A DNA stretch of 33,546 nt from Planococcus sp. CAU13 (GCF_000775575.1 NZ_JRGN01000267.1:1-33546); one strand, 5' to 3'. Shown: positions 15,617 to 26,870, numbered from the stretch's first letter. The notes: a model not told the origin generated them from the letters alone. Numbers and translations are program-made.

Positions 15617-15880
15617 TTATTTAACGACCATAGCGTTTTCTGTTCCTTCATACACAGTGATTTCCACTGCTTCCGTCAGGATGTCCGCGTAGCTGTAGGA
15701 CACTCTTTCAAATGCATGTTCATCTTGATCTAACTCAATTACGAACACGGAGTGATATGTTTCGCGCAGGATTCCGGCACGTTCGACCGTTTTCTTGCGA
15801 CCTCCGTTTGCTTTCAACAGCAATCGTTTCCCTAAATGCAAATCCAACGACTTCTTGATATCCGCCAAAGTTTTGGGCAT
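15617..15880 (-). CDS. veg: Veg protein (biofilm-related, DUF1021)
   Basis: 87 residues, close to B. subtilis Veg (86). It begins [13 protein letters not shown], then [15 protein letters not shown] and [17 protein letters not shown]. Veg in B. subtilis stimulates biofilm matrix genes by opposing SinR through an unknown mechanism, and the veg promoter is one of the strongest known. Here two tandem sigma-A promoters precede it. ATG at 15880 has GTGAGGTG upstream. In B. subtilis yabG precedes veg; here rsmA does directly. Confidence 0.97.
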   Translation of the reverse strand: MPKTLADIKKSLDLHLGKRLLLKANGGRKKTVERAGILRETYHSVFVIELDQDEHAFERVSYSYADILTEAVEITVYEGTENAMVVK

Positions 15881-15905
15881 TTTGTCTACACCTCACTATA
15901 AACAA

Positions 15906-15934
15906 ACCTTACTACAATATGCCCAAATTGTCAA
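15906..15934 (-). promoter_or_regulatory. veg promoter P2 (proximal), sigma-A
   Basis: Minus strand: TTGACA (15929-15934), 17-bp spacer, TAAGGT (15906-15911). Predicted start near 15899, about 19 nt before ATG, right at the ribosome site. Confidence 0.82.
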
Positions 15935-15945
15935 ATAAATTTTTA

Positions 15946-15974
15946 ATTTTAGCTCGGAATCCGCTTGGTGTCAA
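15946..15974 (-). promoter_or_regulatory. veg promoter P1 (distal), sigma-A
   Basis: Minus strand: TTGACA (15969-15974), 17-bp spacer, TAAAAT (15946-15951). It lies exactly 40 bp upstream of P2, so both promoters are on nearly the same face of the helix. Confidence 0.82.
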
Positions 15975-16040
15975 TATTTATTTATCCGAAATACCTTTTT
16001 TTATTCGAGTTGTGCCGTTTTTTCAACAGATTCAAAAGGC

Positions 16041-17476
<1,436 letters not shown>

Positions 17477-17536
17477 CAGTCTGTTCCTCGTTTCAAAGCC
17501 TTTTGTTTTAGTTTACCCTGTTTCCTCTGAACATGT

Positions 17537-17570
17537 AAAAAGCTTTCCCGGGATGGCCCGGGAAAGCTTT
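17537..17570 (-). terminator. Terminator after yabE
   Basis: Perfect 14-bp inverted repeat AAAGCTTTCCCGGG (17539-17552) / CCCGGGAAAGCTTT (17557-17570) with a 4-nt loop. The minus-strand T-run is short (TTTTTACATG), so some read-through into rnmV-rsmA is likely. Confidence 0.8.
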
Positions 17571-17586
17571 CCAATTTCCTCATCAA

Positions 17587-18897
17587 TTAATCGAGAACTT
17601 TGATTTTCACTTGTTTGCGTCCGAATGCCAAAGCGGCAGAACGGTCCGGCATGAAAAGATCGATCTTATTGCCTTTGATGGCGCCGCCTGTGTCGCCTGC
17701 GATGGCGTGTCCGTATCCTTCAACCCATACTTTTGAGCCCAGTGGAATAACGGAAGGATCTACAGCGATCACTTTCAGATGCGGATTCGCTTTCAGGTTG
17801 ATGCCTGTTGCCGTGATGCCGGAGCAGCCATTGCAGAAAGCCGTATAGGCAGTTGCAGACACATAGAACTCGCGGCCGCTTGATGGTTCACTGCTTTGGG
17901 CCGGAGCTGCAGTTTTTGTTGTTTTTGGTGCTGCTGCAGCCGGTTGTGATGCTGCCGCTGCTTTTTTCGGAGCCGGAGCAGCTGCTTTTTTGTCAGCGCC
18001 GCGGGAAATGCTCGCCACAACTGTTTTTGTTCCTACTGCAACGACCTGCTTTTTCGGTTCTTTTACGACTTTTTCGCCTTTAAGTTCACGTTTGACTTCT
18101 TTGCCGTTTTCTTTCACGACTTCGAATGTCTTCTCGACAAGACCTTCTTCACCTTTTTGAACCACTTTTTCAGATCCTTTTAAAAGCGTGTCGTCTTTTT
18201 TCGTTTCTTTCGCGAATTTCACTGTGTCTTCCACTACATCGGTGACCTTTTCTACACGAACAACTTTAACTTCAGATCCGGGAAGGATCAGTTCATCCAT
18301 CTCTTTTTCCACGCGATCAAGATCGCCCAAAGTGATTTTATGCTGTTTCAAAAAGTCAGCGACCGTAGTCGAAGTGGACCATACTTTCTTTTCTTCCAGT
18401 CCATCAAAAATTGTAACTTCGTATGCCTTTTCGACGGAGATGGCTGTTTCTGCATCTACTTCCGCGTCAAGCGCAGGCGTTACTTTATCGTTTTCAGTTA
18501 CTTCGATGTCCGCTTTTGCCAAAATATCTTCCACTGTATTCGAAGTTGTCCAGGCAGATGTCGGTTTGCCGTCCACCGTAATCGTGAACTGGTCCGCTTC
18601 TGTCCATTCGATGACAATATCTTTATCGATTGAAGCGTCTGCTGTATGGCTCAGATAATCATCCTGGCCCACTTTGATTTCCTGCTCATTGAGAAATGCC
18701 CCTACTGTTTCTGCATGAGTTTTCACTTCTTCCTTTTCGCCGTTGGAAATCATGGTAACCGTGTTTTTTGTACCTTCATAGATTGCAAAAGCCATGACCG
18801 CTGCGAACATCAATACAGTAGCCAATGATATAATGATGGATTTCTTTTTTGATGTATTTATCGTTGAATTATTATTATTATCTTCTTCTTTCGTCAA
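17587..18897 (-). CDS. yabE: YabE-like cell-wall protein with DUF348, G5 and 3D domains
   Basis: Secreted or membrane-anchored cell-wall enzyme of the resuscitation-promoting-factor/Sps type. 436 residues. A cytoplasmic N-terminus is followed by one membrane segment (about residues 21-42, I-I-S-L-A-T-V-L-M-F-A-A-V-M-A-F). Repeated DUF348 modules and a G5-like domain extend to about 290, then an Ala/Pro/Lys-rich linker, then a C-terminal 3D domain starting Y-V-S-A-T-A-Y-T with the Asp residues in I-A-V-D-P, I-A-G-D-T-G-G and K-I-D-L-F-M-P-D. The start is TTG at 18897, with GAGGAGG 6 nt upstream; an earlier TTG at 18954 is the -35 box of the promoter. It is transcribed alone. Confidence 0.93.
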   Translation of the reverse strand: MTKEEDNNNNSTINTSKKKSIIISLATVLMFAAVMAFAIYEGTKNTVTMISNGEKEEVKTHAETVGAFLNEQEIKVGQDDYLSHTADASIDKDIVIEWTEADQFTITVDGKPTSAWTTSNTVEDILAKADIEVTENDKVTPALDAEVDAETAISVEKAYEVTIFDGLEEKKVWSTSTTVADFLKQHKITLGDLDRVEKEMDELILPGSEVKVVRVEKVTDVVEDTVKFAKETKKDDTLLKGSEKVVQKGEEGLVEKTFEVVKENGKEVKRELKGEKVVKEPKKQVVAVGTKTVVASISRGADKKAAAPAPKKAAAASQPAAAAPKTTKTAAPAQSSEPSSGREFYVSATAYTAFCNGCSGITATGINLKANPHLKVIAVDPSVIPLGSKVWVEGYGHAIAGDTGGAIKGNKIDLFMPDRSAALAFGRKQVKIKVLD

Positions 18898-18925
18898 ATG
18901 TAACTCCTCCTCATTCACCTGTGTG

Positions 18926-18954
18926 ATTATATGGACTCGTTTGGAGCCAGTCAA
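18926..18954 (-). promoter_or_regulatory. Sigma-A promoter of yabE
   Basis: Minus strand: TTGACT (18949-18954), 17-bp spacer, TATAAT (18926-18931). Predicted start near 18919, giving a leader of about 22 nt and fixing the yabE start at the TTG 18897. Confidence 0.88.
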
Positions 18955-18974
18955 TCAGAACGGTTTTAAGCCAA

Positions 18975-19751
18975 TTATTTGATATCATTCAATTTAAAGA
19001 AATTTACAGCATTCTGAGTGGTGATTTTTGCCACTTCTTCCACCGGCAATCCTTTCAATCGGGCAATTTCCTCTGCCACCAATGGCACGTAGGAAGGCTC
19101 GTTGCGTTTTCCGCGGTAAGGATGAGGGGCCAGATAAGGCGCATCCGTTTCAATCAGCAGATGTTCAAGCGGAATCTCCGCTGCCACTTCTTTCGGTTTT
19201 TTGGCATTTTTAAAAGTCACCGGTCCACCGAGGGAAATCATGAAGTTCATGCCGATGCTTTCCTGTGCCGTTTCGACGCTGCCGCCGAAACAGTGCATGA
19301 CGCCGCCGACTTCAGCCGCATTTTCTTCCTTCAATATGGTCAAAACGTCTGCTGTCGCATCGCGGTTATGGATGATGATCGGCAGATTCAGCTTTTTCGC
19401 AAGGCGAATCTGCTTGCGGAACACTTCGTACTGCACGTCTTTCGGTGATTTGTCCCAATGATAATCCAGGCCCGTTTCACCGATGCCGACCACTTTCGGA
19501 TGCGCCGAAAGCTCTTCGATCCAGTCGAGATCCGCGTCCGTGCAATCAACCGCATCGACAGGATGCCAGCCGATTACCGCATAAAGGAACTCATATTCTT
19601 CTATTAAAGCCATCGCCCGTTCGATCGTTTTTCGATCAAAGCCGATAACAATCATTTTTGTAACATTGTTTTCTAATGCCCGCTCGATTACTTCCTTAAG
19701 GTCGTCATCGTATTGGTCTGCATTCAGATGTACGTGAGTATCAATAAACAT
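18975..19751 (-). CDS. tatD: TatD-family metal-dependent DNase (YabD)
   Basis: TIM-barrel metallohydrolase with 3'-5' exonuclease activity in studied relatives. 258 residues: metal ligands in D-T-H-V-H-L (residues 3-8), G-E-T-G-L-D-Y-H near 92, I-I-H-N-R-D-A near 126, H-C-F-G-G near 152, and L-I-E-T-D-A-P-Y-L-A-P near 202. The start is ATG at 19751, with AAGGAG 7 nt upstream, which matches the family N-terminus. A longer frame back to a TTG at 19853 begins in the -35 box of the promoter and is rejected. It follows metG, as in B. subtilis. Confidence 0.96.
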   Translation of the reverse strand: MFIDTHVHLNADQYDDDLKEVIERALENNVTKMIVIGFDRKTIERAMALIEEYEFLYAVIGWHPVDAVDCTDADLDWIEELSAHPKVVGIGETGLDYHWDKSPKDVQYEVFRKQIRLAKKLNLPIIIHNRDATADVLTILKEENAAEVGGVMHCFGGSVETAQESIGMNFMISLGGPVTFKNAKKPKEVAAEIPLEHLLIETDAPYLAPHPYRGKRNEPSYVPLVAEEIARLKGLPVEEVAKITTQNAVNFFKLNDIK

Positions 19752-19823
19752 ATGCACTCTCCTTACGCTAAGACTTATTCTAGCTGTAAACTTCATTTCT
19801 TTCTTCACAGTAATATTACATTT

Positions 19824-19853
19824 ATATAACAAAACATCTTTTTTGTGTGTCAA
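19824..19853 (-). promoter_or_regulatory. Promoter of tatD
   Basis: Minus strand: perfect TTGACA (19848-19853), 18-bp spacer, TTATAT (19824-19829). Predicted start about 19817, leaving a leader of about 65 nt. Confidence 0.65.
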
Positions 19854-19880
19854 TTTACCCGGAAAACCTAAAATATGCTT

Positions 19881-19918
19881 AAAAACAAAAATGGCCCGCT
19901 ATAGTAAGCGGACCATTT
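19881..19918 (-). terminator. Terminator after metG
   Basis: 12-bp stem (one G-U in RNA) formed by 19907-19918 and 19889-19900, with a 6-nt loop; minus-strand tail TTTTTGTTTTTAAG. It begins 13 bp past the metG stop. Confidence 0.9.
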
Positions 19919-19930
19919 GCACCATTCGAT

Positions 19931-21951
<2,021 letters not shown>

Positions 21952-22122
21952 TCTTTCAATCTTGCGCGTCACTAGGGATTTTTTGTAAAAATATTATTCA
22001 TATATTATTGTATAATTTTTACATTTATCAAAATCTTTTGAATCCAATGCCTTTTATTTTATTTCGAGCTCCAAAATATACCACAAATTATGGAATTTCA
22101 TTATATATCCGATAGTTTTTTA
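21952..22122. other. AT-rich stretch between divergent metG and abrB, no gene
   Basis: The 330 bp between metG and abrB hold no ORF. The middle, especially 21978-22122, is strongly A/T with runs of T and A. AbrB binds and represses its own promoter in B. subtilis through such DNA, so this may be an autoregulatory region, but no defined site can be read by eye. Confidence 0.4.
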
Positions 22123-22151
22123 TTGACCTTCATCCCAAGAATTGGTATGCT
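22123..22151 (+). promoter_or_regulatory. Sigma-A promoter of abrB
   Basis: TTGACC (22123-22128), 17-bp spacer, TATGCT (22146-22151). Predicted start near 22158, leaving a leader of about 62 nt that carries two Spo0A-type boxes. Confidence 0.85.
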
Positions 22152-22170
22152 TTATGACAGGAAGTGGTAA

Positions 22171-22188
22171 TTGTCGAATTTTGACGAA
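22171..22188 (+). promoter_or_regulatory. Paired Spo0A boxes downstream of the abrB start point
   Basis: TTGTCGAA (22171-22178) and TTGACGAA (22181-22188) match the 0A box TTGWCRAA (core TGNCGAA) and are 10 bp apart, one helical turn. B. subtilis abrB has two such boxes at the same place, just downstream of its start, where Spo0A-P blocks transcription. Confidence 0.85.
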
Positions 22189-22219
22189 TACATTTAAAAA
22201 TTTCAAGGGGGACGGATTT

Positions 22220-22498
22220 ATGAAATCAACAGGTATCGTACGTAAAGTCGATGAATTGGGCCGTGTCGTTATTCCAATCGAATTGCGCCGCACACTTGGC
22301 ATCGCAGAAAAAGACGCTTTGGAGATTTATGTTGATGATGACAAAATCATTTTGAAGAAATATATGCCGAACATGACTTGCGCAGTAACAGGCGAAGTTT
22401 CGGACGACAACATGAAACTTGTCGGAGGCAAATTGGTCTTGAGTTCTGAAGGCGCAGAAATGCTGATGAAAGAAATTCAAAACAATTTGAAGAAATAA
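22220..22498 (+). CDS. abrB: Transition-state regulator AbrB
   Basis: A 92-residue DNA-binding protein that represses post-exponential genes during growth. The N-terminal swapped-hairpin domain (1-50) reads M-K-S-T-G-I-V-R-K-V-D-E-L-G-R-V-V-I-P-I, then E-L-R-R-T-L-G-I; the conserved Cys of the family is at 54 (M-T-C-A-V-T-G). The C-terminal multimerisation part includes L-V-G-G-K-L-V-L-S. ATG at 22220 has AAGGGGG 8 nt upstream; frame further upstream overlaps the promoter. It is the only plus-strand protein gene in the window, as expected since abrB is divergent from metG in B. subtilis, and is followed by a shared terminator with rsmI. Confidence 0.97.
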   Translation: MKSTGIVRKVDELGRVVIPIELRRTLGIAEKDALEIYVDDDKIILKKYMPNMTCAVTGEVSDDNMKLVGGKLVLSSEGAEMLMKEIQNNLKK

Positions 22499-22505
22499 TC
22501 ACTAT

Positions 22506-22540
22506 AAAAACCGGACGCTATCTGCGATCCGGTTTTTTTT
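22506..22540. terminator. Bidirectional terminator between abrB and rsmI
   Basis: Perfect 10-bp repeat AAAAACCGGA (22506-22515) / TCCGGTTTTT (22528-22537) with a 12-nt loop, followed by more T on the plus strand; on the minus strand the stem also ends in TTTTT. It closes both convergent genes. Confidence 0.9.
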
Positions 22541-22546
22541 ATTGCT

Positions 22547-23416
22547 TCACATATGATACGCCTGGTAAACCTCTCGTTTTGACAATTTACGGTCCAGAGA
22601 CACCTGTTTGATCGCTTCTTTTGATGGCAGACCTTCCCGCTCCATCAGCGCATTGACATGTTCTTCAATTGAAAGGGATTCCCACCAATTTGTAGTTTCC
22701 ACAGGATCCGGTGCGGCATTTCCTTCCAGTACCAGGCAGAATTCCCCGCGCACTTCATTGGCGTCCGCCCATTCCACCGCTTGTTCCACAGTCCCTCTCA
22801 AAAACTCCTCAAACTTTTTCGTCACTTCACGTGCCAGGACAATCTGCCGCTCACCACCGAAACTCTTCTGGATGCTCTTCAGGCATTCCTTTAATCGATG
22901 CGGTGCTTCGTAGAAAATCAGTGTTTCCCGGTTTTGGCTCAATAATTCGAGTTCGGCCTGCCGCTCTTTTTTGCTGCGCGACAAGAAGCCGTAGAACTGA
23001 AAAGGCTGCGGTGCAATGCCGGATGCGATAAGCGCGCTGAGTGCCGCGTTGGCGCCTGGAATCGGCACAACCGGAAAACCGGCTTCGATGGCGCGCTTCA
23101 CAATATCTTCGCCCGGATCGGAAATGCATGGCATTCCCGCATCGCTGACAAGTGCCACCGATTTGCCTTCTTCCATATAAGAAAGAATTTTGTATCCGCC
23201 GCTTTCCTGATTATGCTCATGATAGCTGACGAGCTTTGTCTGAATATCAAAGTAATTGCAAAGTTTTTTGGTATTTCTGGTATCTTCCGCTGCGATGATA
23301 TCAGCTTCCTTTAATATTCGCAGTGCACGCACTGTCATATCTTCAAGGTTGCCGATCGGCGTAGCCACAAGATATAAAGTCGCTTTCGTTTCCTGGAAAC
23401 TCTTCTGGGATTTCAT
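22547..23416 (-). CDS. rsmI: 16S rRNA 2'-O-ribose C1402 methyltransferase RsmI (YabC)
   Basis: Tetrapyrrole-methylase-fold enzyme that methylates the ribose of C1402 (E. coli numbering) in 16S rRNA. 289 residues: V-A-T-P-I-G-N-L-E-D near 17-26, E-D-T-R-N-T near 44-49, V-S-D-A-G-M-P-C-I-S-D-P-G near 89-101, and I-P-G-A-N-A-A near 118. ATG at 23416 overlaps the yazA stop by 4 bp, so translation is coupled. It is the last gene of trmN6-yazA-rsmI. Confidence 0.97.
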   Translation of the reverse strand: MKSQKSFQETKATLYLVATPIGNLEDMTVRALRILKEADIIAAEDTRNTKKLCNYFDIQTKLVSYHEHNQESGGYKILSYMEEGKSVALVSDAGMPCISDPGEDIVKRAIEAGFPVVPIPGANAALSALIASGIAPQPFQFYGFLSRSKKERQAELELLSQNRETLIFYEAPHRLKECLKSIQKSFGGERQIVLAREVTKKFEEFLRGTVEQAVEWADANEVRGEFCLVLEGNAAPDPVETTNWWESLSIEEHVNALMEREGLPSKEAIKQVSLDRKLSKREVYQAYHM

Positions 23417-23682
23417 TGGCCCTTCTCCTTCCCTCCAGCAATATAACGGATTTTCTTCGTTTTCGTTAATTGCTTGAAGGCGTATTCCGCCTTCATCGCT
23501 TCAGGCTTCGTGTCAAATTCCTCGTAATGGATCATCTGCACCGGCCCTCTCGCACGTGTATATTTCGCGCCTTTGCCGGCATTATGTGCCTCCAGCCGTT
23601 TCTGCAGGTCATTCGTATAACCTGCGTAATAGGAATTGTCGGCACATTCCAGCACATAGAAATAATGGCTAGTTGTCTCCAT
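23413..23682 (-). CDS. yazA: GIY-YIG domain protein YazA
   Basis: A single-domain GIY-YIG nuclease-like protein of 89 residues. The motif pair reads F-Y-V near the start and Y-Y-A-G-Y-T-N-D near 18-25, with [15 protein letters not shown] near 30-44 and the family Glu in [10 protein letters not shown]. The cellular role of UPF0213/YazA proteins is unknown. The start at ATG 23682 aligns with B. subtilis YazA (M-E-T); an upstream in-frame codon at 23715 would extend further into trmN6. It overlaps trmN6 by 14 bp and rsmI by 4 bp. Confidence 0.93.
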   Translation of the reverse strand: METTSHYFYVLECADNSYYAGYTNDLQKRLEAHNAGKGAKYTRARGPVQMIHYEEFDTKPEAMKAEYAFKQLTKTKKIRYIAGGKEKGQ

Positions 23683-24406
23683 AAAGCATTTCCCGCACTT
23701 CTTCCGTGTATTCACCGTCAGCCCCGTAGACGATCAGCGGCGGCAGGATTTTCAGGTCCGGTTTGCCGTCTTTTGTGCCTTCTATCAATAACGTATTCGC
23801 TTCTTTCCCTGCTTTCGGATACACGAGACGGACGCGTTTCGGCTCCAACCGATTGGCGCGCATCGTCGTAATCAAATCGATCAGCCGGCCCGACCGGTGC
23901 ACAAACGCCGCTTTGCCGCCCTGTTTCAATAACTGGCTCGCAGACCGCACGGCTTCATCCAGTGTCAGGTGCAGCTCGTGGCGGGCGATCGCCATATGCT
24001 CACTGATATTTTTATCACTCATATTATCCGCCGGGAAATAAGGCGGATTGCATGTCACCGCATCATATTTCTCGAATCCGAGCGTTTCAGGAATCGACTT
24101 CACGTCGCCTTCCAGTATACTGATCTGCGCTTCCAGCCCGTTATAAGCCACACTGCGCTGAGCCATATGGACAAGGCGTTCCTGCAGCTCAACCCCAATG
24201 ATCTGCGACTCGGTGCGCGCGCTTAAAAACAGCGGAATCGCGCCGTTTCCTGTGCAAAGATCCACAATCTTCCCGCGCTTCAGCGGCACATAAGCGAACC
24301 GTGCCAATAAAACCGCATCCAGTGAAAACGAAAACACTGAAGGACTTTGGATAATCCGCAAATCCTCCGCCAATAAATAGTCCAGCCGTTCATCATCCAA
24401 CAGCAT
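23669..24406 (-). CDS. trmN6: tRNA (adenine-N6)-methyltransferase, TrmN6/YabB family
   Basis: SAM-dependent methyltransferase of 245 residues related to E. coli YfiC, which makes m6A37 in tRNA-Val. The SAM loop reads [12 protein letters not shown] near 48-59 and the N6-adenine catalytic motif N-P-P-Y-F near 118-122. N-terminal [15 protein letters not shown] is typical. ATG at 24406 has AAAGGAG 9 nt upstream. It is the first gene of trmN6-yazA-rsmI. The 261 bp upstream contain repeat copy B and the yabA terminator; no convincing promoter was found there. Confidence 0.93.
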   Translation of the reverse strand: MLLDDERLDYLLAEDLRIIQSPSVFSFSLDAVLLARFAYVPLKRGKIVDLCTGNGAIPLFLSARTESQIIGVELQERLVHMAQRSVAYNGLEAQISILEGDVKSIPETLGFEKYDAVTCNPPYFPADNMSDKNISEHMAIARHELHLTLDEAVRSASQLLKQGGKAAFVHRSGRLIDLITTMRANRLEPKRVRLVYPKAGKEANTLLIEGTKDGKPDLKILPPLIVYGADGEYTEEVREMLYGDN

Positions 24407-24429
24407 TCAATTCAACTCCTTTAACTTAA

Positions 24430-24546
24430 GAAAAGCGCAAGCGCCCGTTTAGCTCCGACAGGCATAAGACAAACCAGCGGAGTGACGTTCCGCCACGCAG
24501 CTGGATTGACTTATGTCCCGAAGAACTGGGTGCTGGAGTCTGGACA
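24430..24546. repeat. Dispersed structured intergenic repeat, copy B
   Basis: About 117 bp, homologous over its full length to copy A (13187-13308), in the same orientation. Conserved pieces are AAAGCGCAAGCGCCCG, AGCTCCGA, GGCATAAG, CAGCGGA, CCACGCAGCTGG, CTTATG and GCTGGAGTCT. Stems: CATAAG (24463-24468) / CTTATG (24510-24515), CCAGC (24474-24478) / GCTGG (24500-24504), and GCGGA/TCCGC at the tip. The outer AGCTCC/GGAGCT stem seen in copy A is degraded here. It lies between the yabA terminator and trmN6. Confidence 0.85.
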
Positions 24547-24600
24547 CCACAACACCTTTCTTAAGAACCTTCAGATTAGAAAAGCCATAAGCTCTTAACT

Positions 24601-24638
24601 TCAAAACAAAAAACTGCCGCCACACGAAGTGGCGGCAG
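24601..24638 (-). terminator. Terminator after yabA
   Basis: Perfect 10-bp stem CTGCCGCCAC (24614-24623) / GTGGCGGCAG (24629-24638), 5-nt loop; minus-strand tail TTTTTTGTTTTGA. It closes the unit that contains holB-ricT-yabA. Confidence 0.92.
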
Positions 24639-24667
24639 CTTTTGTTGAAATACACCGGCATATGCCG

Positions 24668-25030
24668 TCAGTTCTGCTTGTTTAAAAACGACAGGCAGAA
24701 CAGGCAATCATCGCCTTTTCGGGAACTGCCGAAATGTACATGGCAGACATGATAGCCTTCATGATAGAGGCGGGCCAGATTGTCATAGCCTTCACCGATA
24801 TCCATGGCTGCCCGTTCAATTTTTACAGGATCCACAGCCGCCGCAGCTTCCGGAACCGATTCATGAAGTTCATCGAGCCGCGCACGCAGATGATGATTTT
24901 CAAGCTGCAGCGCATGATGTTCTTCCATCGTATGCGCCACCACTGCTTTCAGTTCGCGGAATTGCTGCTGCATCGATTCGAGCTGCTGCTCAAAATCCAT
25001 GACCGTGTCCAAAAAGTTCTTATCTTTCAC
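24668..25030 (-). CDS. yabA: Replication initiation control protein YabA
   Basis: Negative regulator of initiation that binds DnaA and the DnaN clamp in Bacilli. 120 residues: an N-terminal leucine-zipper-like coiled coil (about 5-58), a linker, [18 protein letters not shown] near 76-93, and a zinc-binding end with C-H-V-H-F-G and [10 protein letters not shown]. The start is GTG at 25030 ([10 protein letters not shown]), which aligns with B. subtilis M-D-K-K-E-L-F-D-T-V and has GAGGTGG upstream; a GTG at 25039 is less likely. It lies 10 bp past ricT. Confidence 0.96.
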   Translation of the reverse strand: MKDKNFLDTVMDFEQQLESMQQQFRELKAVVAHTMEEHHALQLENHHLRARLDELHESVPEAAAAVDPVKIERAAMDIGEGYDNLARLYHEGYHVCHVHFGSSRKGDDCLFCLSFLNKQN

Positions 25031-25040
25031 ACAAACCACC

Positions 25041-25853
25041 TCACGCTCTCGTTCCTTGGTCCATTATCTCACTTAATGAGTATTCAAGTGTCTGTTCCTG
25101 CTCAGAAAGTCGAATTTTCAACACGCGTTCCAGGATATTCATCCCGACTACACGCCCTTCGCCGTCCGGAGTCGCTACCCGGCTGCCAATATCCGGCATT
25201 TCTTTCTTAGCCTGCTCGTATTCGTCGTTCTCATATTTAAGGCAGCACATCAAACGTCCGCATAATCCCGAAATTTTTGAAGGATTCAATGACAGATTCT
25301 GATCTTTCGCCATTTTGATCGAAACTGGTTCAAAATCGCCGAGGAATGTCGAACAGCAGAGCATGCGTCCACAAGGTCCAATGCCGCCAAGCATCTTCGC
25401 TTCGTCCCTTACACCAATCTGGCGAAGTTCAATGCGCGTACGGAAAATTGACGCCAGATCCTTTACCAGGTTCCGGAAATCGACGCGCCCTTCCGCCGTG
25501 AAGTAAAAAATCACTTTATTGCGGTCGAATGTATATTCGACATCCACGAGTTTCATATCGAGACGGTGCTCTTCGATTTTGCCCGTACCTGTTTCAAATG
25601 CCTGCTGTGCCTGCTGGCGGTTCTCTTCCACCTGTTCCCGGTCACGCTCACTGGCTACACGAACAACTTGTTTAAGCGGCAATACAACATCGTTTTCACC
25701 GACCGTCTTGACCGGCACAACCACTTTCCCATATTCAACACCGCGTGCTGTTTCCACAATGACATAATCGTCTTTTTCAATCGGAAATTCTCCCGGATCG
25801 AAATAATATATTTTACCCGCTTTTTTAAAGCGGACACCTATGACTTTATACAA
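25041..25853 (-). CDS. ricT: RicT (YaaT), PSP1-domain Fe-S protein
   Basis: Part of the RicA-RicF-RicT complex, which carries Fe-S clusters and guides RNase Y cleavage; in B. subtilis it affects sporulation, biofilm and competence. 270 residues with the PSP1 core and Cys motifs G-P-C-G-R-M-L-C-C near 160-168 and G-L-C-G-R-L-M-C-C near 195-203, which fit cluster binding. The start is TTG at 25853 with GGAGGGG 6 nt upstream, 3 bp past the holB stop. ricA and ricF are not in this window. Confidence 0.96.
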   Translation of the reverse strand: MYKVIGVRFKKAGKIYYFDPGEFPIEKDDYVIVETARGVEYGKVVVPVKTVGENDVVLPLKQVVRVASERDREQVEENRQQAQQAFETGTGKIEEHRLDMKLVDVEYTFDRNKVIFYFTAEGRVDFRNLVKDLASIFRTRIELRQIGVRDEAKMLGGIGPCGRMLCCSTFLGDFEPVSIKMAKDQNLSLNPSKISGLCGRLMCCLKYENDEYEQAKKEMPDIGSRVATPDGEGRVVGMNILERVLKIRLSEQEQTLEYSLSEIMDQGTRA

Positions 25854-25856
25854 TTT

Positions 25857-26855
25857 TTACCCCTCCCGCAGATTCAGCATTAATTGCTCCATCAGCAGCG
25901 TTCGGTTCATATTGCGAGGCAATTGCTGTTTGGCCTGTAAAATGGCCTGCAGCTGCGTTGACAACACAGTAAAAGAACGCTGAAGAGCCATCTGCTTCCA
26001 AGTTTCTTCCATGTCTGGATACGTTCTTGCTGCCTCGAGTCCTGCCTTTACCGAAGCAATGTCCCGATAAGCAAATAATAACATGTCCAGGCCTCTTTCG
26101 GTATCTTCTTTTTCCTTGAACAACGGAAGCCAGTCCGACTGCAGCATCAAAAGTGCCTCATGGACATTGTGGCTGACCGTTTCCACGAGCTTTAAAACTG
26201 TTTTTCTTGCCTGCGGAAATTGTTCGTCTTTACTCAATTCCCACGCTTCTTCTTCACTTTGTGTCAGCATGCTGACTGTTGCCGCCATTGAAATTGTCAT
26301 GCCTCCTGCAATCAGTTTCTCCATCAGGACAGGACGCGACAGAGGCTGAAATGATATGAGCTGACAGCGGGACCGGATCGTACTCATCAGGGCATTCAGG
26401 CGTTCCGTCTGGAGAATGGCGGTAACATTAAATTCCGGTTCCTCCAAAAATTTCAGCAAAGCATTTGCGGAAGCATTATTCATCCGGTCCGCTTCCTGAA
26501 TGACGTAAATCTTGCGCCCTGTATTCAGGCCGGTTTTATTCATGCGGTAAATCAGTTCACGGATCTGGTCGATTTTGATATTTTGGCCATCCGGCTCAAC
26601 AAAAACAATATTTGGATGATTTCCTGAATCGTATAAATGGCAGCTTCTGCATGTTCCACATGGAACATTCTGCTTCGGCGTTTCGCACAGCAGCAGCTTT
26701 ACAAAAAAATGCGTCACTTCTTTGATGCCGGAACCGGCGGGCCCTTCAAAAAGGTAAGCATGTGCCAGCCGCTCTTTTTCAAAAGCCCCCTGCAGCCTCT
26801 TCATCACAATGGGCTGCATCTGCCCGAATTCTTCGCTCGTCATCTGCACTTTCAC
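25857..26855 (-). CDS. holB: DNA polymerase III delta' subunit
   Basis: Clamp-loader subunit, AAA+ fold, 332 residues. The N-terminal nucleotide-fold motif is degenerate (E-G-P-A-G-S-G-I-K-E, no standard GKT/S), consistent with delta' not hydrolysing ATP. A zinc module with C-x8-C-x2-C-x2-C (C-E-T-P ... C-G-T-C-R-S-C) lies near 53-67. L-K-F-L-E-E-P near 133 and S-T-I-R-S-R-C-Q near 161-168 (sensor/arginine-finger region) are clear. Start is either GTG at 26855 or ATG at 26843; both have purine-rich sequence upstream. In B. subtilis yaaR lies between darA and holB; here a terminator fills the gap. Confidence 0.96.
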   Translation of the reverse strand: MKVQMTSEEFGQMQPIVMKRLQGAFEKERLAHAYLFEGPAGSGIKEVTHFFVKLLLCETPKQNVPCGTCRSCHLYDSGNHPNIVFVEPDGQNIKIDQIRELIYRMNKTGLNTGRKIYVIQEADRMNNASANALLKFLEEPEFNVTAILQTERLNALMSTIRSRCQLISFQPLSRPVLMEKLIAGGMTISMAATVSMLTQSEEEAWELSKDEQFPQARKTVLKLVETVSHNVHEALLMLQSDWLPLFKEKEDTERGLDMLLFAYRDIASVKAGLEAARTYPDMEETWKQMALQRSFTVLSTQLQAILQAKQQLPRNMNRTLLMEQLMLNLREG

Positions 26856-26870
26856 ACCTGCCCCTTCCTT

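Noticed and set aside
18898-18954. N-terminal extension of yabE from a TTG
   Set aside because: The TTG is the -35 box TTGACT of the yabE promoter; GAGGAGG directs TTG 18897.
19752-19853. N-terminal extension of tatD from a TTG
   Set aside because: The TTG is the -35 box of the tatD promoter, and the good ribosome site is at ATG 19751.
24449-24661. 70-codon frame upstream of trmN6
   Set aside because: It runs across the yabA terminator and repeat copy B, both better explained as non-coding structure.
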